A DNA stretch of 64,000 nt from Dasypus novemcinctus (GCF_030445035.2 NC_080678.1:117557947-117621946), one strand, 5' to 3'. Positions 21,588 through 33,479 are shown, counted from the first letter of the stretch. Notes: generated by a model not told the origin, from the letters alone. Numbers and translations: made by a program.

Positions 21588-21931
21588 AATTATTTTTAAT
21601 CAATTTTACTGATACATATTCATAAAGCATACAATCCATCCAAAATGTATAGTCAGTGGTATTTCTTGTGATCACAGAGTTGTGCATTCATCACTTCAAT
21701 CAATATTAGAGTGTTTTCATTATTCCAATAATAATAATAAAAAACAGACAAACCAAAAACTCTACCCCTTAATCTCTCTTTCCATCCCCTGCCGTACATA
21801 GCTGCTATTCTGTTTCCATCTCTCTAATTTATTTGTATTTATATTTTGTATAGATGGAGTCAAACAATTTGTAGTACCTTTTTTTTCTTTTTACCCTTAA
21901 TAGAAGATTGTTAATAGATTACTACACACTA

Positions 21932-22280
21932 TTTTATTTCTTTATTCCCCCTCATTGTTTACGCTCGCTGTCTGCTTCTGTGTCTCTTTGCTGTGTGCTC
22001 TTTGTCTCCTCCTCTTCTCTTTAGGAGGCACCAGAACCGAACTTGGCATCTCCCACGTGGGACAGAGGCACTCAGTTGTTGGAGCCATCTCACTTCCCTG
22101 GTTTGTGGTGTCTCTCATTGTCTTTCCTCTTTGTGTCTCATTGTTGAATCATCTTGTTGCATCAGCTCACTGCCTGCCCATCACACTAGCTCGCCTTTTT
22201 CAGGAGGCACCGCAAACCAAACCTGGGACTTCCCGTGTGGTAGGTGAGAGCCCAATCACTTGAGCCACATCCACTTCCCC
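21932..22280 (-). mobile_element. DAS-SINE, dimeric form
   Basis: Two reversed heads ('aggaggcaccagaaccgaacttggcatctcccacgtggg' and 'aggaggcaccgcaaaccaaacctgggacttcccgtgtggtaggtgagagcccaatcacttgagccacatccacttcccc') joined by 'gtctcattgttgaatcatcttgttgcatcagctcac'. It lies within L1 3' UTR. Confidence 0.9.
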
Positions 22281-22399
22281 TATTAACATTTTGCATCCTT
22301 TTTTTTTTCTTTTTTACCCTTAATGGAAAATTTTAAGTATATTAGTATACACTATTGCCCATAGTTGGCATTGGTTGTATTTTTGTCTAGTAACATCTT

Positions 22400-22838
22400 T
22401 TTTTTTTTTTAAGATTTATTTTTTTTTATTTATTTCTCTCCCCTCCCCCTCCCCCTCCCCCTCCCCACCCTGGTTGTCTGTTCTCTGTGTCTATTTTGCT
22501 GTGTCGTCTTCTTTGTCTGCTTCTGTTGTCAGCGGCATGAGAATCTGTGTTTCTTGTTGTTGCATCATCCTGTTGTGTCAGCTCTCTGTGTGTGCAGCAC
22601 CATTCCTGGGCAGGCTGTACTTTCTTTCATGCTGGGCGGCTCTCCTTTGGGGTGCACTCCTTGCGCATGGGGCTCCCCTACATGGGGGACACCCCTGCGT
22701 GGCAGGGCACTCTTTGTGCACATCAGCACTGCATGTGGGCCAGCTCCACATGGGTCAAGGAGGCCCGGGGTTTGAACCGAGGACCTCCCATGTGGTAGAT
22801 GGATGCCCTACCCACTGGGCCAAGTCCACCGCCTCTAT
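22400..22838 (-). mobile_element. DAS-SINE, long form
   Basis: Reversed long element with a (CTCCCC)n stretch near its A-tail. The duplication TAACATCTT lies at 22391-22399 and 22839-22847. The head is 'ggtagatggatgccctacccactgggccaagtccacc'. Confidence 0.95.
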
Positions 22839-23170
22839 TAACATCTTGTAATATTAATATATATTTGTTCTGTTTCAAAGAAAAATAGTGATATATATGC
22901 AATGTTAACCCATACTCCTATTTCACATGAGGTTTTGCTATGCAACACAGTCCTGTGTTACTTTTTTTAGCTTTCTTTCTAGTAATGTATATGACCTTAG
23001 ACTTTCTCTTTCAACCACTATCATACCCATATTAACACCGCTAGTTACACAAATGCTATGATGTGCTTTCACCATTTCTGCACATTTCCAAAGATTTACA
23101 AAAACTTTTTAGCAATTCTGTGCAGATTAAACCTCAACTTTCATTCTCTAACCTCATTCTCTTTTCTGGT

Positions 23171-23715
23171 GACCTATATTCTAATTATTAACTCCATGAG
23201 TTTGCAATCATTACCTGGGTTGTTGAATAGCAGGATGGGACATTCAGTGGGGTGTGGGGTGCCAGGGGGCAGTGCAATGGCATGGGACTCCCAAGGTGCC
23301 TGGCTGCTGGGGGAGAGGGGGCCACTGCCGCTGCCTCATTGGCCACCCTCAGCCTGCAAGTGAGCAGACAGCTGCCTCTCCAGGCTCAGGGAGGAGGGAG
23401 CCTCAGGGCTCGGACCACCCATGGAGCTTCTCGCAGCTTTTCAACTGTCATCTCCTACAGCGTTCTGGGTGATGGGTCTAACCCTATGGTCATCCTATCT
23501 GAATTCTTCAAAATTTTATGTACATTGAGGGTGACCTTTCTCATTTTCCAGCTATGATACCCATTTATATTTTTAAAATATCTTTTGTCATTTCTATGAA
23601 TTTTTGTCAGAGAGGGGACTGCAGTATGTGCTCTGAAAGTCACTTTGATTCTGTTTAATTGTGCACATCTATGAGAAGTGTTAGGTAGTTCTTGGGGGTG
23701 GGGTAAGAATGGTTG
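23171..23715. other. Unassigned DNA
   Basis: No repeat or gene recognised. The 23.24-23.46 kb part is GC-richer and may be a decayed L1 5' UTR, but that is a guess. Confidence 0.35.
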
Positions 23716-24050
23716 TACAAGCTTTGGAATCAGGGAGACCTGGAATTAAATCTCAGCTCTAAAATGTCTTTTTTTTTTCTTAAAGATTTCTTTTCATTTA
23801 TTTATTTCTCTCTCCATTGCATTGTTTGCACTCGCTGTCTGCTCTCTGTGTCTATTCATTGTGTACTTGTCTTCTTAGGAGGTATGGGGAACAGAACCCG
23901 GGACCTCTGGTGTGTTTGGTGGTCACCCAACTTCTTGAGCCACATCTGCTTCCCTAAAATGTCTTCTTTAAGGCCTTTGTTTAATATCACCCAAACTTAC
24001 CTTCCCCACCTGTAAATGAGGAAAATAGTGTTTATTATTTCTTCTTATTA
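23716..24050 (+). repeat. MIR split by a DAS-SINE
   Basis: 'gctttggaatcagggagacctggaattaaatctcagctct' and, after the SINE, 'cttaccttccccacctgtaaatgaggaaaatagtg' are the two halves of a MIR core in correct order and spacing. Confidence 0.75.
23771..23953 (-). mobile_element. DAS-SINE, short form with A-tail
   Basis: Perfect 12-bp duplication CTAAAATGTCTT at 23759-23770 and 23954-23965. The body is 'cactcgctgtctgctctctgtgtctattcattgtg...aggaggtatggggaacagaacccgggacctctggtg...ccacatctgcttccc'. Confidence 0.95.
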
Positions 24051-24089
24051 AATTTCCATTATTAAATGGAAAAGTTTGTAAGGTAGTTT

Positions 24090-24900
24090 TCTCTTTCTTT
24101 TCAGCCACAGGAACCTGCACACTGAGCTGGTTGACACCTGCCCTGTCAAGTCTCCATGATGCTGGGTCCCGAGGGAGGCGAAGGATTCGTGGTCAAGCTC
24201 CGTGGCTTGCCCTGGCCTTGCTCTATTGAGGATGTGCAGAATTTCCTCTCCAACTGCTAAATTCAAGATGGAGCATCAGGCTTTCATTTCATCTGCACCA
24301 GGGAAGGCAGATGGAGTGGTGAGGCTTTTGTTGAACTCACATCAGAAGATTATACCAAGTGGCCCTGAAAAAAGGACAGAGAAACCAGAGGACACAGATG
24401 TACTGACATATTCAAGTCTTAAACAGAACCAAAATGGGTGCTGAAGTACAGTGCTGCATTTAGTACTAGTTAAGACAGTTCAAGTTAATACAGCTTATTT
24501 TCTAGGAAAACCCTTCTTTTGTCTATGCAAGGAACAGTAAGTGGTTATTTTTTATTTTTTTAAAAAAATATTTGTGTATTTTTAAAGATACATAGAGTAC
24601 ACAAAATATTATTTTTTACAGAAGTCTGTACTTTATGCAGTTACTCACAGTTACTATGCTATCATAACTGAAATTTCAGTTGTGTTGTTGGGAGACTGAT
24701 ATTTAATTGATGCCTTCTCTGATGTGGGAGTCCACTCTAGCAGGCCCCTTCAAGCATTCTGTCAACCCTGGATGTTGACTTGCCACCTGTTAGCTATAAC
24801 TTGGATATTTACATTTCTTAGCGCTTTGAGACTGTGTATTTTTTTGTATAAAGAAAGCAAGTTTTTATTCAATAAACTTCTCCTAATATTGAAAAAAAAA
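24090..24900 (+). pseudogene. HNRNPF: Broken HNRNPF retrocopy
   Basis: The ATG at 24156 opens [20 protein letters not shown], the characteristic N-terminus of hnRNP F/H proteins (the LGPEGG and KLRGLP wording favours F). It continues as [14 protein letters not shown], the start of the first quasi-RRM. A stop follows at codon 35 (24258-24260), after which the same frame reads [17 protein letters not shown], then GEAFVEL, to a second stop at 24366. Homology after a one-base shift (KDRET.GHR..., FKS) ends near 24452, about codon 99 of a protein of about 415. The text then changes to what looks like 3' UTR, with AATAAA at 24871-24876 and an A-run at 24892-24900. This indicates a processed retrocopy with an internal deletion. 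It cannot encode a working splicing regulator. An HNRNPH1 origin is less likely. Confidence 0.85.
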
Positions 24901-25640
24901 CCCAAAATCCTGAGAAAGCAAGGATTACCTCTGTAATATAGTGCTGTCACATTTTATGGAATTTAAATCAGGATTCACTCAAATTTAAAATAATAAGAAT
25001 AAATGTTTGAAAGTTGTAGGTAGTTCTCTTAATCTTTTAAAAATTGTCAGGAATCAGAATTTCAAAACACTCTTGAATAGTAAAATGGGGGCTATGTTGT
25101 TACTATATTTGGTCCCTTTAACTAGCACTCAAAACTTCAGTTCATTGCTTGCCTGTATCCTGTAAATGTTTTGTATGGCTTTGACAATTCTGTGACTGAT
25201 CTGGTGACTTGTGTTGCTATTTTACTACTCAGTGTTGTTATAATTCAGAATCTTTTAAAGGTATCCATTATTATGATTTGTTGGAAGAAAATATTTCTCT
25301 TTAATAAAATTCTTATTTATTATGAAAACTAAAAAATAATTCAGAATCTTTTTTTGAAAACCGAGCTCACCCAAGTATTCATTTAGTAGTGATGTTAATG
25401 ATGATTTTGTAAAATGTGAAAATTGATAACTCTGGAATAGATTTTGATTTTTAATAAAATTTGATTTTGTGTACGGTGCTGTTAAAATGATAGTCAACTG
25501 GGAAATCCTGGGGAAATAAAAAGCAGATTAAAACAAAATTTCTTTAGAACATTTGTAGATTTATGTTCTTTGAGGGTGCAGCCTCTCTACATTATTCCCA
25601 ATAGGAAAATTAATAAGTACATAGGGAGTGACTCTTGCCA
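24901..25640. other. AT-rich unassigned DNA
   Basis: AT-rich sequence following the retrocopy's A-tail. No open frame or family recognised. Confidence 0.45.
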
Positions 25641-26140
25641 TGTCTTCAGTTACACATTCTGTACTTTGCTGCTGTGTATTGTAACATGGGTTTTGTTGTT
25701 GTTTTTTTCATTTTGGGTTTAGACTTTAGAATATGTATGTAATTTTCACAAGAATGGGAGCATGCCTTAATTATTCATGTGTAATATTCTACATGATCCA
25801 GTGAAACTGTCTCTTTTAAAAATTAATTAAAAATTTTTTTCTGAATCATAAACTGAAACAATGTTTATAGATCTTTGGACAATTATGTTTGTATATAATC
25901 TTAGAAATAGACTTGGCAGGTTAAAAGTCCATTTATATTTTGATACCCAGTAGCCTCCCAAAGTTGGAGATGGTTATGGCCAGGAATAGTTGCCCAAACC
26001 TATACCAACCATAGATAATGATTATTCTTTTTAAACTTTTCTAATAAGTCAAAATGGTATTTTTGTGGCTTTTTTACATTTGCATTTAGTTTTCAATAAT
26101 GAAATTTATCAGTCATTAACTTTATTGTTTCTGCCTTGAA
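25640..26140 (-). repeat. Very old reversed L1-like fragment
   Basis: 'cttagaaatagacttggcaggttaaaagtccatttatattttgatacccagtagcctcccaaagttggag' follows the antisense L1 3' wording (normally ...GGAATTGCTGGGTCAAAGGGTATG...TTTTGATAGATATTGCCAAATTGCCC). Similar very diverged wording continues to 26.1 kb. Confidence 0.5.
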
Positions 26141-26584
26141 TATTAGGCACATTCCACCTAAATACTAATATTTTACATTATTCACTTTAAGAACAATAAT
26201 TTACTTAAAAACTTCAAAAACTGAACTGATATAAAATTCTTTTTTATTATGGATGAGGTACAGGTACAATCTTATTCCAGATGGTTTGTTGTCCTAACAA
26301 GATTAATTGAATTCTTTCCCCATAGCTTTGAAATACTTTTATCAAGTAAGAAATTCCAGTGTTCTTCGTTCTGGTACTTTTCTTCTATGGAAGCACTACC
26401 AAACAGGTTGGAATCTTACAGTAGTATATTTACATACCTACATATCATTGTATACATCATTCATATCTCACCGTTATTTTATATTTTTTTCTTCTGATGA
26501 AGATTATAATTGTTCTATTTAATAATTTCACTAAAGTTGCTTTTAAAAATTTTGCCATTATATTTGGAAACTGAAATTTAAAAT
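26141..26584. other. AT-rich unassigned DNA
   Basis: No repeat or gene recognised. Confidence 0.4.
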
Positions 26585-28430
26585 ACAGTGACATTTATAA
26601 TCACTCAAATAAGATGAACTACTTAGGTATAAACCTAAGGTGTAAACAAAACAAACCTTAGGTGTAAACAAAACAAACATACCCCAGGACTTTTATGCTG
26701 AAAACTACAAAACAGTGATTGAAAGATATCAAAGAAATTCTACAGAAATGGATCTAAATACTGTGTTTGTGGTTTGGAATACTCAACACAGTAAAGATGT
26801 CAATTTTCCTCAAACTGATATACAGTTTAATACTGTTCTCATAAGTCTGGCAAGAGATTTTGTAGCCATCAACAAGATTATTCTGAAGTTTATATGAAAC
26901 ACAAAGAAATTAGAATAGCTAAAATAATTTTGAAAAAAGAAGAATAAAGTAGGAGGAATCACTTTACTCAATTTCAAGACTTATTACATAAGTATAATAA
27001 TAAAAACTGTGATTTTGGCAAAGGGAGAGATATATTGATCAATGGACAGAATAGAGAACCCAGAAAGAACCCCCATAAAAAAAGTGCAAACGCATGGAAG
27101 GATAGGATTTTATCATGGTGCTGAAGCAATTGGTTATCCAGAGGCAAAACAAACGAGAACAGCAACCCCAAAGTGTCAACTTAAACCTTATTATACCTTA
27201 TTCAAGAAATAACAAAATGGATCAAAGACTTAAATGTAAACTGTAAAACTGAAAAGTTTGGAAAAAATCTAGGAGAAAGTCTTTGGAACCTAGAACTTGG
27301 TGAGTAGTTTGTAGAAATGACACCAAAAGCTTAACTCATAAAAGAAAAACTAAATAAGTTTGACTTTGTCAAAATAAAATACTTTTGCTCTGTGAAGGAC
27401 CCTATTAAGAAGATGAATAGAGAAGCTACTGATGGGGAAAAACAGTTGTATGTCAAATATCTGACAATAGACTCATATCTAGAATATATTAATCATTCTT
27501 AAAACTTAACAGTAAAAATCCAATTAGAAAATGTGCAAAAGACACAAAGAGACATTTCACCAAAGAGGATATAAAGATGTCAAATAAGCATGTAAATAGA
27601 TGTTCAACATCATTAGCCATTAGAGAAATGCAAATTAAGACCACAGGAGTTATCATTACATACCTATTAGCATAGCTAAAAAAACAACAGTGACAACATG
27701 AAATGCTGGGAAGGATGTGAAGAAACTGGATTTCATATGTTGCTGGTAAGAATGTAAAATAGTACAACCACTTTGGAAAATTGGTGTTTCTTAAACAACA
27801 AAACATGAAATTACCATGTGACCAAACAACTGCTCTTCTATGCATTTACCCCAGAGAAATGAAAACTCAAGTCCTCCCCAAAACCTGTATTTGATTGTTC
27901 CTGGCAGCTTTGACTGTAATACCTAAAAACTGGAAACAACCAAAATCCATTCAAGAGGTGAAAGGTTAAACAAACTGGTATATCCATACCATGGAATCCT
28001 ACCCAGCAATAAAAAGAAATGAACTATTGATACATGCAACAACTTGGAAGGATTTCAAGGGCATTATGCTGAGTGAAAAACAGCCAATTTCAAGCAGTCA
28101 CATAATGTGTGAGTCCATTTGTTTAACATTCTCAAAATGACAAAATTAGAGCTGGAGAACAGAAGAGTGAAGGCCAGGGATTAGGGAGGGTGGAGGGTGG
28201 GTGTGACCAAAAAGGGGACCCAAGGGAGATCTTTGTGGTGATGGAAGATTCTGGATCTGGATTGTAGTGTTAACAGAAATCTATACATGCGGTAAAATGA
28301 CACAGAACTACACACATACTTTATACCAGTGTCAGTTTCCTGGTTTCAATAATGTACTCCAGTTAGGAAAATTGTAAACTATGGGGAAGTGGGTCCTGAA
28401 AGACCAATAACTGAGACTCAATATCCCTCC
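26585..28430 (+). mobile_element. Sense L1 ORF2 3' half and 3' UTR, decayed
   Basis: Collinear sense L1 text: 'tatgctgaaaactacaaaacagtgattgaaagatatcaaag' (26695), 'ttctgaagtttatatgaaacac' (26880), 'ctaaaataattttgaaaaaagaagaataaagtaggaggaatcac', 'gatcaatggacagaatagagaacccagaaag', 'agcatgtaaatagatgttcaacatcattagccattagagaaatgcaaattaagac' (27585), 'accatggaatcctacccagcaataaaaagaaatgaac' (27990) and the 3' UTR 'acatgcggtaaaatgacacagaactacacacatac' (28285). Many stops and shifts remove any coding capacity. A small about 24-bp tandem ('ggtgtaaacaaaacaaac' twice) lies at 26639-26680. The element appears to end near 29530-29620 after later insertions. Confidence 0.85.
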
Positions 28431-28434
28431 CAGA

Positions 28435-28768
28435 GATGGCTCCCTTGTCTGTTTGCTTGTTGTCTGTTTTTGTTTTTTGTTTTCCCCTTTAGGAGGCACT
28501 GGGAACTGAAACTGGGACCTCCAATTGGGAGGTGGGTACACAACTGCTTGAGAACATCTGCCTCCTGCTCGTTTGTTTTTGCTCATTGTCTTGCTTGTTG
28601 TTTTTGTCCTTTTTTTCTCCTTGTCTGTTCTCATTGTCCACTTGTTTTTGCTCAATGTCTGCTTGTCTGCTCACTGTTTGTCTTCCTTAGGAGGCACTGG
28701 GAACCAAACCTGGGACATCCCATGTGGGAGATGGGCGCTCAACTGCTTGAGTCACATCTACTCCCCCT
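28435..28768 (-). mobile_element. DAS-SINE, dimeric form
   Basis: Two reversed heads ('aggaggcactgggaactgaaactgggacctccaattgggagg' and 'aggaggcactgggaaccaaacctgggacatcccatgtgggagatgggcgctcaactgcttgagtcacatctactcccc') separated by repeated 'gttttt.ctca.tgtc.gcttg' words. Confidence 0.85.
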
Positions 28769-28774
28769 CAGTAT

Positions 28775-29100
28775 ATGTTTTTAAAAGTAGTTTTATTCAC
28801 ACACCATACAATCCACCCAAAATGTACAATCAATGGCTTTCAGTATAATCACAGTGTGCTTTCATCACCACAATCAATTTTAGAACACTGTCATAGCTCC
28901 AAAAAGAAGAAATTCTCACCCCTGATTCTCTCCTGTTATTGACACTTAGCACTGGTGTGGTACCTTTGTTACAATTGATGGAGGAATATTAAAAATCACT
29001 GTTAACTCTAGACCATAGTTTGCATTAGGTGTATCTTTTTCCGTATACCACCCTATATTAACACCTTATAATTTGTTCCAGTTCATCTAAAATTCAATAT
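28775..29100 (-). mobile_element. Reversed L1 3' UTR fragment
   Basis: 'agttttattcacacaccatacaatccacccaaaatgtacaatcaatggctttcagtataatcacagtgtgctttcatcaccac' matches 21.6 and 58.3 kb. It ends with 'accctatattaacaccttataatttgttccag'. Confidence 0.7.
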
Positions 29101-29529
29101 TAAGTGCTGCCTTCACATCTGGTAAAACCAGGAGGGCCTGGAAAGACCTAACCTAACTCTGTTCCTGTGGATAAGATCCTAGCCAAGCAACTCTCCTTAT
29201 CACGAGACCAGTCACGGCATCTGCTTATCCCCCAGTAATGGGCTCCAGTCCCCTGCCAGTCCAGGGAATTTTCCCAACAAAACAATTACACATCCAGCAG
29301 GAACCAAACAGAGCCTGCCCCCCACAGCCCCTCCTTGCTCACTTTGCTCCCTAGTGCATCCCCCAGGTAGCCCTGTGTAGAACCTGATATTCTCTTGCCC
29401 AGTCTGTGTATATATGGCCCAATAAGCTGCCACTGATGGCGTCTGTCCAGTGGGAGGTGTCGTGTATTCTGCCTTCCCTATAACCTGAGGCAGGAAGCCA
29501 TACCTCACCTAAAGAGTGAAGGGAGGTGA
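29101..29529. repeat. Possible LTR inserted in L1
   Basis: This block separates L1 3' UTR text from the L1 terminal words at 29530. It contains 'tgtatatatggcccaataagctgcc' (TATA-like and AATAA-like words), so it may be an LTR. Its termini and duplication are not clear, and the family is unknown. Confidence 0.35.
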
Positions 29530-29625
29530 AGGACACAACTGGGTAAGGGTATGAGGGAGCTCTGGTTACAATCTCTGTAATTCCCTGTGAATCTATAATT
29601 ATTTCAAAAATAAGTTAAATCTATC
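29530..29625 (+). mobile_element. Terminal piece of the sense L1
   Basis: 'ggtaagggtatgagggagctctggttac...ttccctgtgaatctataattatttcaaaaataag' is the usual L1M 3' end (CTGTGAATCTATAATTATTTCAAAATAAA). It probably completes the element starting at 26.6 kb. Confidence 0.7.
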
Positions 29626-30835
29626 ATTTAGACTATTTGGAAAAGAGGAGCATATACAGTGTTTGCTAGAGCTAGCTTGTCCTGACAGGCTTGTATTGAT
29701 TCCTGTAATTAATTTCAGGAATTTTGTTGGTTGCTAACCAGCCATTATTAAAATGTTAATGAGGGCATATGGGAATCTCCTCTATTTTTTCAAGGTAACA
29801 TTTTGTGTGATCTATGTATCTTTTAAAAATAAATAAAAAATATACTAAAAATGTTAATGATATAAATTTACCATGGAATAAATTATATTTAAAAACATTT
29901 TTACAAAATAAAATGAAACAGCAAGGTGCAAAAACATATACAAAAACCAAAAACCCTGAAGACATTTGATTGGATTAAAACAGTCTTTTCATTTAGGAAA
30001 GTGGTATGTATTTCTATTCATTCAAGACTTCCCCCCCCCCCCCCCCCATGTAGCACAGTCCAGCTTATAATTTTCTTTGGAGGTTTAAAAAAATTTTAAT
30101 GCTAACTAATGTATATGTTTGATGCTACTGTGAATGAGAATTTATATTCTGGCTTTTCTTAAAGTAGAAGAAATGATAGATGTTATATTGGTCATCTCTC
30201 AATAATACTATTGAGTTTAGTATTATTTGATAGTATGTTTGATTAATTGTTTTATGATATTTTCCATCAGAAAGATACTTTGTTTCCCTTTGAAATTAGG
30301 GGCGATCCTTGACATTTTGAGAATGACTTATTCTCCAATAAATTTTACTCTGATACTTTACGCTTATATCAATGATACTTTCCTCAATCAATTATTACAT
30401 TGGAGATTGCAAAATGGTGTTTTCTCATTTTGTCATTCCTTTTGCATACATTAGCTGGTGTTCTTTCAAGAAGAGGTGTTCTTTATTTTCTTTCTCATGT
30501 GTATCACTATAGACTTATGGATTTTAAAAATTTATTTATATTCAATATGTTACAATCAAATGTAGTCTTCATTTTTAAAAAGTCTGTTATTTTATGTAAT
30601 TGTCTTAAATATCTCTACGTAAATTGAGAAACACATGGAACAATATTATAATTATTGCTTCAACCATCAAAATCAATTTAGAAAACTTGAAAGTCTGTTG
30701 TACTTAATCATATTTTTACTCCTTTTTTCCCTTCTTTTTTTCACTTCCTTTTGCTTTCAAAAACTTACTTTAGTTATTTTTTTAGGTTAGGTCTTCTGGT
30801 GACAAATTCTCTTGGTTTACCTTTGTCTAAGAATT
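29626..30835. other. AT-rich DNA with an 18-base C-run
   Basis: A C-run of 18 lies at about 30031-30048. Around 30.40-30.60 kb, 'attgcaaaatggtgttttctcattttgtcattccttttgcatacattagctgg' looks like an ancient dispersed repeat, but I cannot name the family. No gene seen. Confidence 0.45.
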
Positions 30836-30839
30836 TATT

Positions 30840-32390
30840 AAATTTCCATTTATTCTTTTTTTCTCTCTATTTTATTCTTTAATGAATTGTTTTTTTCTTG
30901 ATGCTTTCAATAATTTTTTTCTTTATTTCATTTTCAGTGATGTGTTCTTCACTATGATATGTGTTGGCATGGATTTCTTTAGGTTTTTCCTGTCTGTGGT
31001 TCAGGCTGTAGACTTATGTCTTTTGTCAAATTTGAGAATTTTTCAGCCACTATTTTGCCAAATGATTTTTTAGCTCTACCTTTTTCTCGTTTTGGGACTC
31101 CAATGATGTAAATGCTATTATTTTTCCACATTGTCCTAGTAATTTTTTCAGTCTACTCTCTTTTCAGATTGGGCAATTTCTACTGTTCTGTCTTCAAGTT
31201 CACTGGTTTTTTCAGCTGTCCTCTCTATTCTACTGTTGAAACCACCACTGAGTATTTTATTGCACTTGTATTTTTTTCAGTTCTAAAATTACCATTTGTT
31301 TCTTCTTTATATCTTCTCTTTCTTTATCAAGACTTAATTGTTCATAATTATTCATTGAAGCATTTTATGATAGTTGCTTTAAAATCCTTGTCAGATAATT
31401 CCAACCTCTGGTTCATCCCACTGTTGGTGTCAGCCTTGATTGCATTTCTCATTCAAGTTGTGATTTTCCTCATTCTTGGCATGATGGGTGATTTTTTACT
31501 GTATCCTGGGTATTATGTTACCAGACTTTGGCTCTTATTTAAATCTTTGTTACACAAGCCCCCTCTGATGCAGCACAGGCCAGAGAGAGGGGTGCTGGTA
31601 GGGGTGAAAGTTGGGGTTCTCCTCTTAGCCTCCATCGACAGCAGGGCAATAAATATTCCTCAGTCAGACAGGGCAGGAGTGTGAGTCCAGGCTCTTCCCT
31701 GAGGACACCACATGGATGGGAGAGGGAGAGGGGCCTAGTCGCTCCTCCGTAAGTCATCTACACTGACATTTTAGAGGAGGTGTGGGGCTTATTGCTGGAA
31801 GCTCATGAAAATCCTAGCTTTACACTCAGCCTTTCTTGACACTGTTGGAGGAGGGAGCTAGCTATAATTATGTAAAAGGATGGAAGGCTAAGCTCCCCAC
31901 TGGGTGGAGGTAGGTCTGCAGCTTTTATTATTATTATTACTACTACTACTATTGTGTATAGTTGAATATATCAGTTATTGTCTAAATGTTTTCTGTCTTA
32001 CTATGTTGACCTTTTCCTTGTCCTCTGGTTAGAGAACTATGACTTTTGTTGGGGATGGTCTTATCTGTACCTGTCAGTGTTTCCAGATTGCCTGCTTCTC
32101 CAGGCCCCAGTTTGGGATATATGATGCAAAAAGAAAATGCTTGGAACTCACTGCTATGTTTTTCCTGTTTTTTATTTGAAACAAGTCAATTTTATTGATG
32201 CATATTATTTCCTGGGGTTTTCAGGTCCCTGGCCATCTGCCTTCTTATCCCTGACTTTCAGTCTTATTGTATATAATGTCCATGACTATTAGCTTAGTTA
32301 GAGGAATAGGAGAAGTGTGTCTACTTAATTTCCTATACTTTCTACTTAATGCTCAAATTTTGTCCAGTGGGAGCCACTTCAAATTGGGTC
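30840..32390 (-). mobile_element. Reversed old L1 5' region (ORF1 and 5' UTR)
   Basis: Same antisense L1 wording as 12.4-13.9 kb: 'gggactccaatgatgtaaatg', 'ttttcagattgggcaatttctactgttctgtcttcaagttcactgg', 'cattgaagcattttatgatagttgctttaaaatccttgtcagataattccaacctctgg', 'ttcttggcatgatgggtgattttttactg', 'gggtattatgttaccagactttggctcttatttaaatc'. The GC-richer part to 31.8 kb is L1 5' UTR. A 190-codon + strand frame from 31112 is antisense L1 and not a gene. A (TTA)n(CTA)n run lies at about 31924-31952. Confidence 0.75.
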
Positions 32391-32394
32391 TGAT

Positions 32395-32809
32395 TTCTTA
32401 TTTATTTATTTATTTATTTAATCTTCCCTTGCCCCCCCCCCCAATTGTCTGCTCCCTGTGACCATTTGCTGCATGATCTTCTGTGTTCAATTCCATTCTT
32501 GTCAGTGGCATGGGGAATCTGTGTCTCTTTTTGTTGCATCATCTTGCTGTGTCAACTCTCTGTGTGTGTGGCGCCATTCCTGGGCAGGCTGAACTTTCTT
32601 TTGCGCTGGGCGACTCTCCTTATAGGGCACACTCCTTGCACGTGGGGCTCCCCTACTTGGGGCACACCCCTGCGTGGCATGGCACTCCCTGTGTGTATCA
32701 GCACTGCACGTGGGCCAGCTCCACACTGGTCGAGGAGGCCCTGGGTTTGAACTGTGGACCTCCCATGTGGTAGGCAGATGCTCTATCCGTTGAGCCAAGT
32801 CCGCTTCCA
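32395..32809 (-). mobile_element. DAS-SINE, long form
   Basis: Preceded by (TTTA)n. The duplication GGTCTGAT lies at 32387-32394 and 32810-32817. All internal landmarks are present. Confidence 0.95.
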
Positions 32810-32929
32810 GGTCTGATGCCCTTTTGACGTGACATTGTTATTCTTTTTTGCACTTCCCTGTACTTTGTCAAATCACAATGTCTCAGGCACACCTTCTACT
32901 TTCTTTGTCCTCCTGAACAAGATAAAGGA

Positions 32930-33297
32930 ATGTCACAAAAGACAAAGCAGGGTGGTGATGGTAGCACAACACTGTGAATATAATTAGCAGCACTAAATTA
33001 TATATTTGAAAGTGGTTAAAAGGGGAGATTTTAGGTTGTATATAAGTTACTAGAATAAAAATAAAATAGCCCAAAAAAACCATAGGACTGTACAACACCA
33101 ACAGTGAACCCTAATGTAAACTATGGACTATAGATAATAGTACAATTATAATATTCTTTTAGCAATTATAACAAAGCTTCCACACTAATGCAATATGTCA
33201 ATAATGGGAGGGAAGTATATGGGAACTTGGTATTTTCTCCATGATTTTTCTGTAAACCTACAACTTCTCTAATAAAAATTTTATAAAAAAAATAAAG
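32930..33297 (+). mobile_element. Xenarthran L1 3' UTR end, sense
   Basis: 'gcagggtggtgatggtagcacaacactgtgaatataattagcagcactaaattatatatttg', 'ccctaatgtaaactatggactatagataatagtacaattataatattcttt', 'caataatgggagggaagtatatgggaacttggtattttctccatg', then AATAAAAATT and an A-rich tail. The wording is that of an L1 3' end with poly(A), 5' truncated. Confidence 0.75.
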
Positions 33298-33479
33298 CAG
33301 TGGTAGCAGAGTGAGGACTGTTTGGAATTTAAAAAGGGTAAAATGATAAGTAAACCAAGTACAATGTATAATTCTTTTTTTTTTAATGTATAATTCTTGA
33401 CTTGATCCTGTTTTTAAAAATAACTTCAAACATCTTAATAAAAGTGTTGTAATAGAAATTCTTGGGATAACTGGGGAAA

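Larger units (their letters stand above)
21588..23170 (-). mobile_element. Reversed L1 3' UTR, split by two SINEs
   Basis: 'ttttactgatacatattcataaagcatacaatccatccaaaatgtatagtcagtgg...tgatcacagagttgtgcattcatcac' matches the antisense 3' UTR at 28.8 and 58.3 kb. After the SINEs, 'tttgttctgtttcaaagaaaaatagtgatatatatgcaatgttaaccc...tcctatttcacatgagg' matches 58.63-58.70 kb. The text 'cttttacccttaat.ga' occurs both at 21.89 kb and 22.31 kb, on either side of the first SINE. Confidence 0.7.

Noticed and set aside
24202-24444. 80-codon + frame from 24202
   Set aside because: It is an out-of-frame reading through the HNRNPF retrocopy. The homologous frame starts at 24156.
31112-31684. 190-codon hydrophobic + strand frame
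   Set aside because: It is the antisense strand of an old L1 ORF1/5' UTR. The same text occurs at 12.4-13.2 kb with different breaks.
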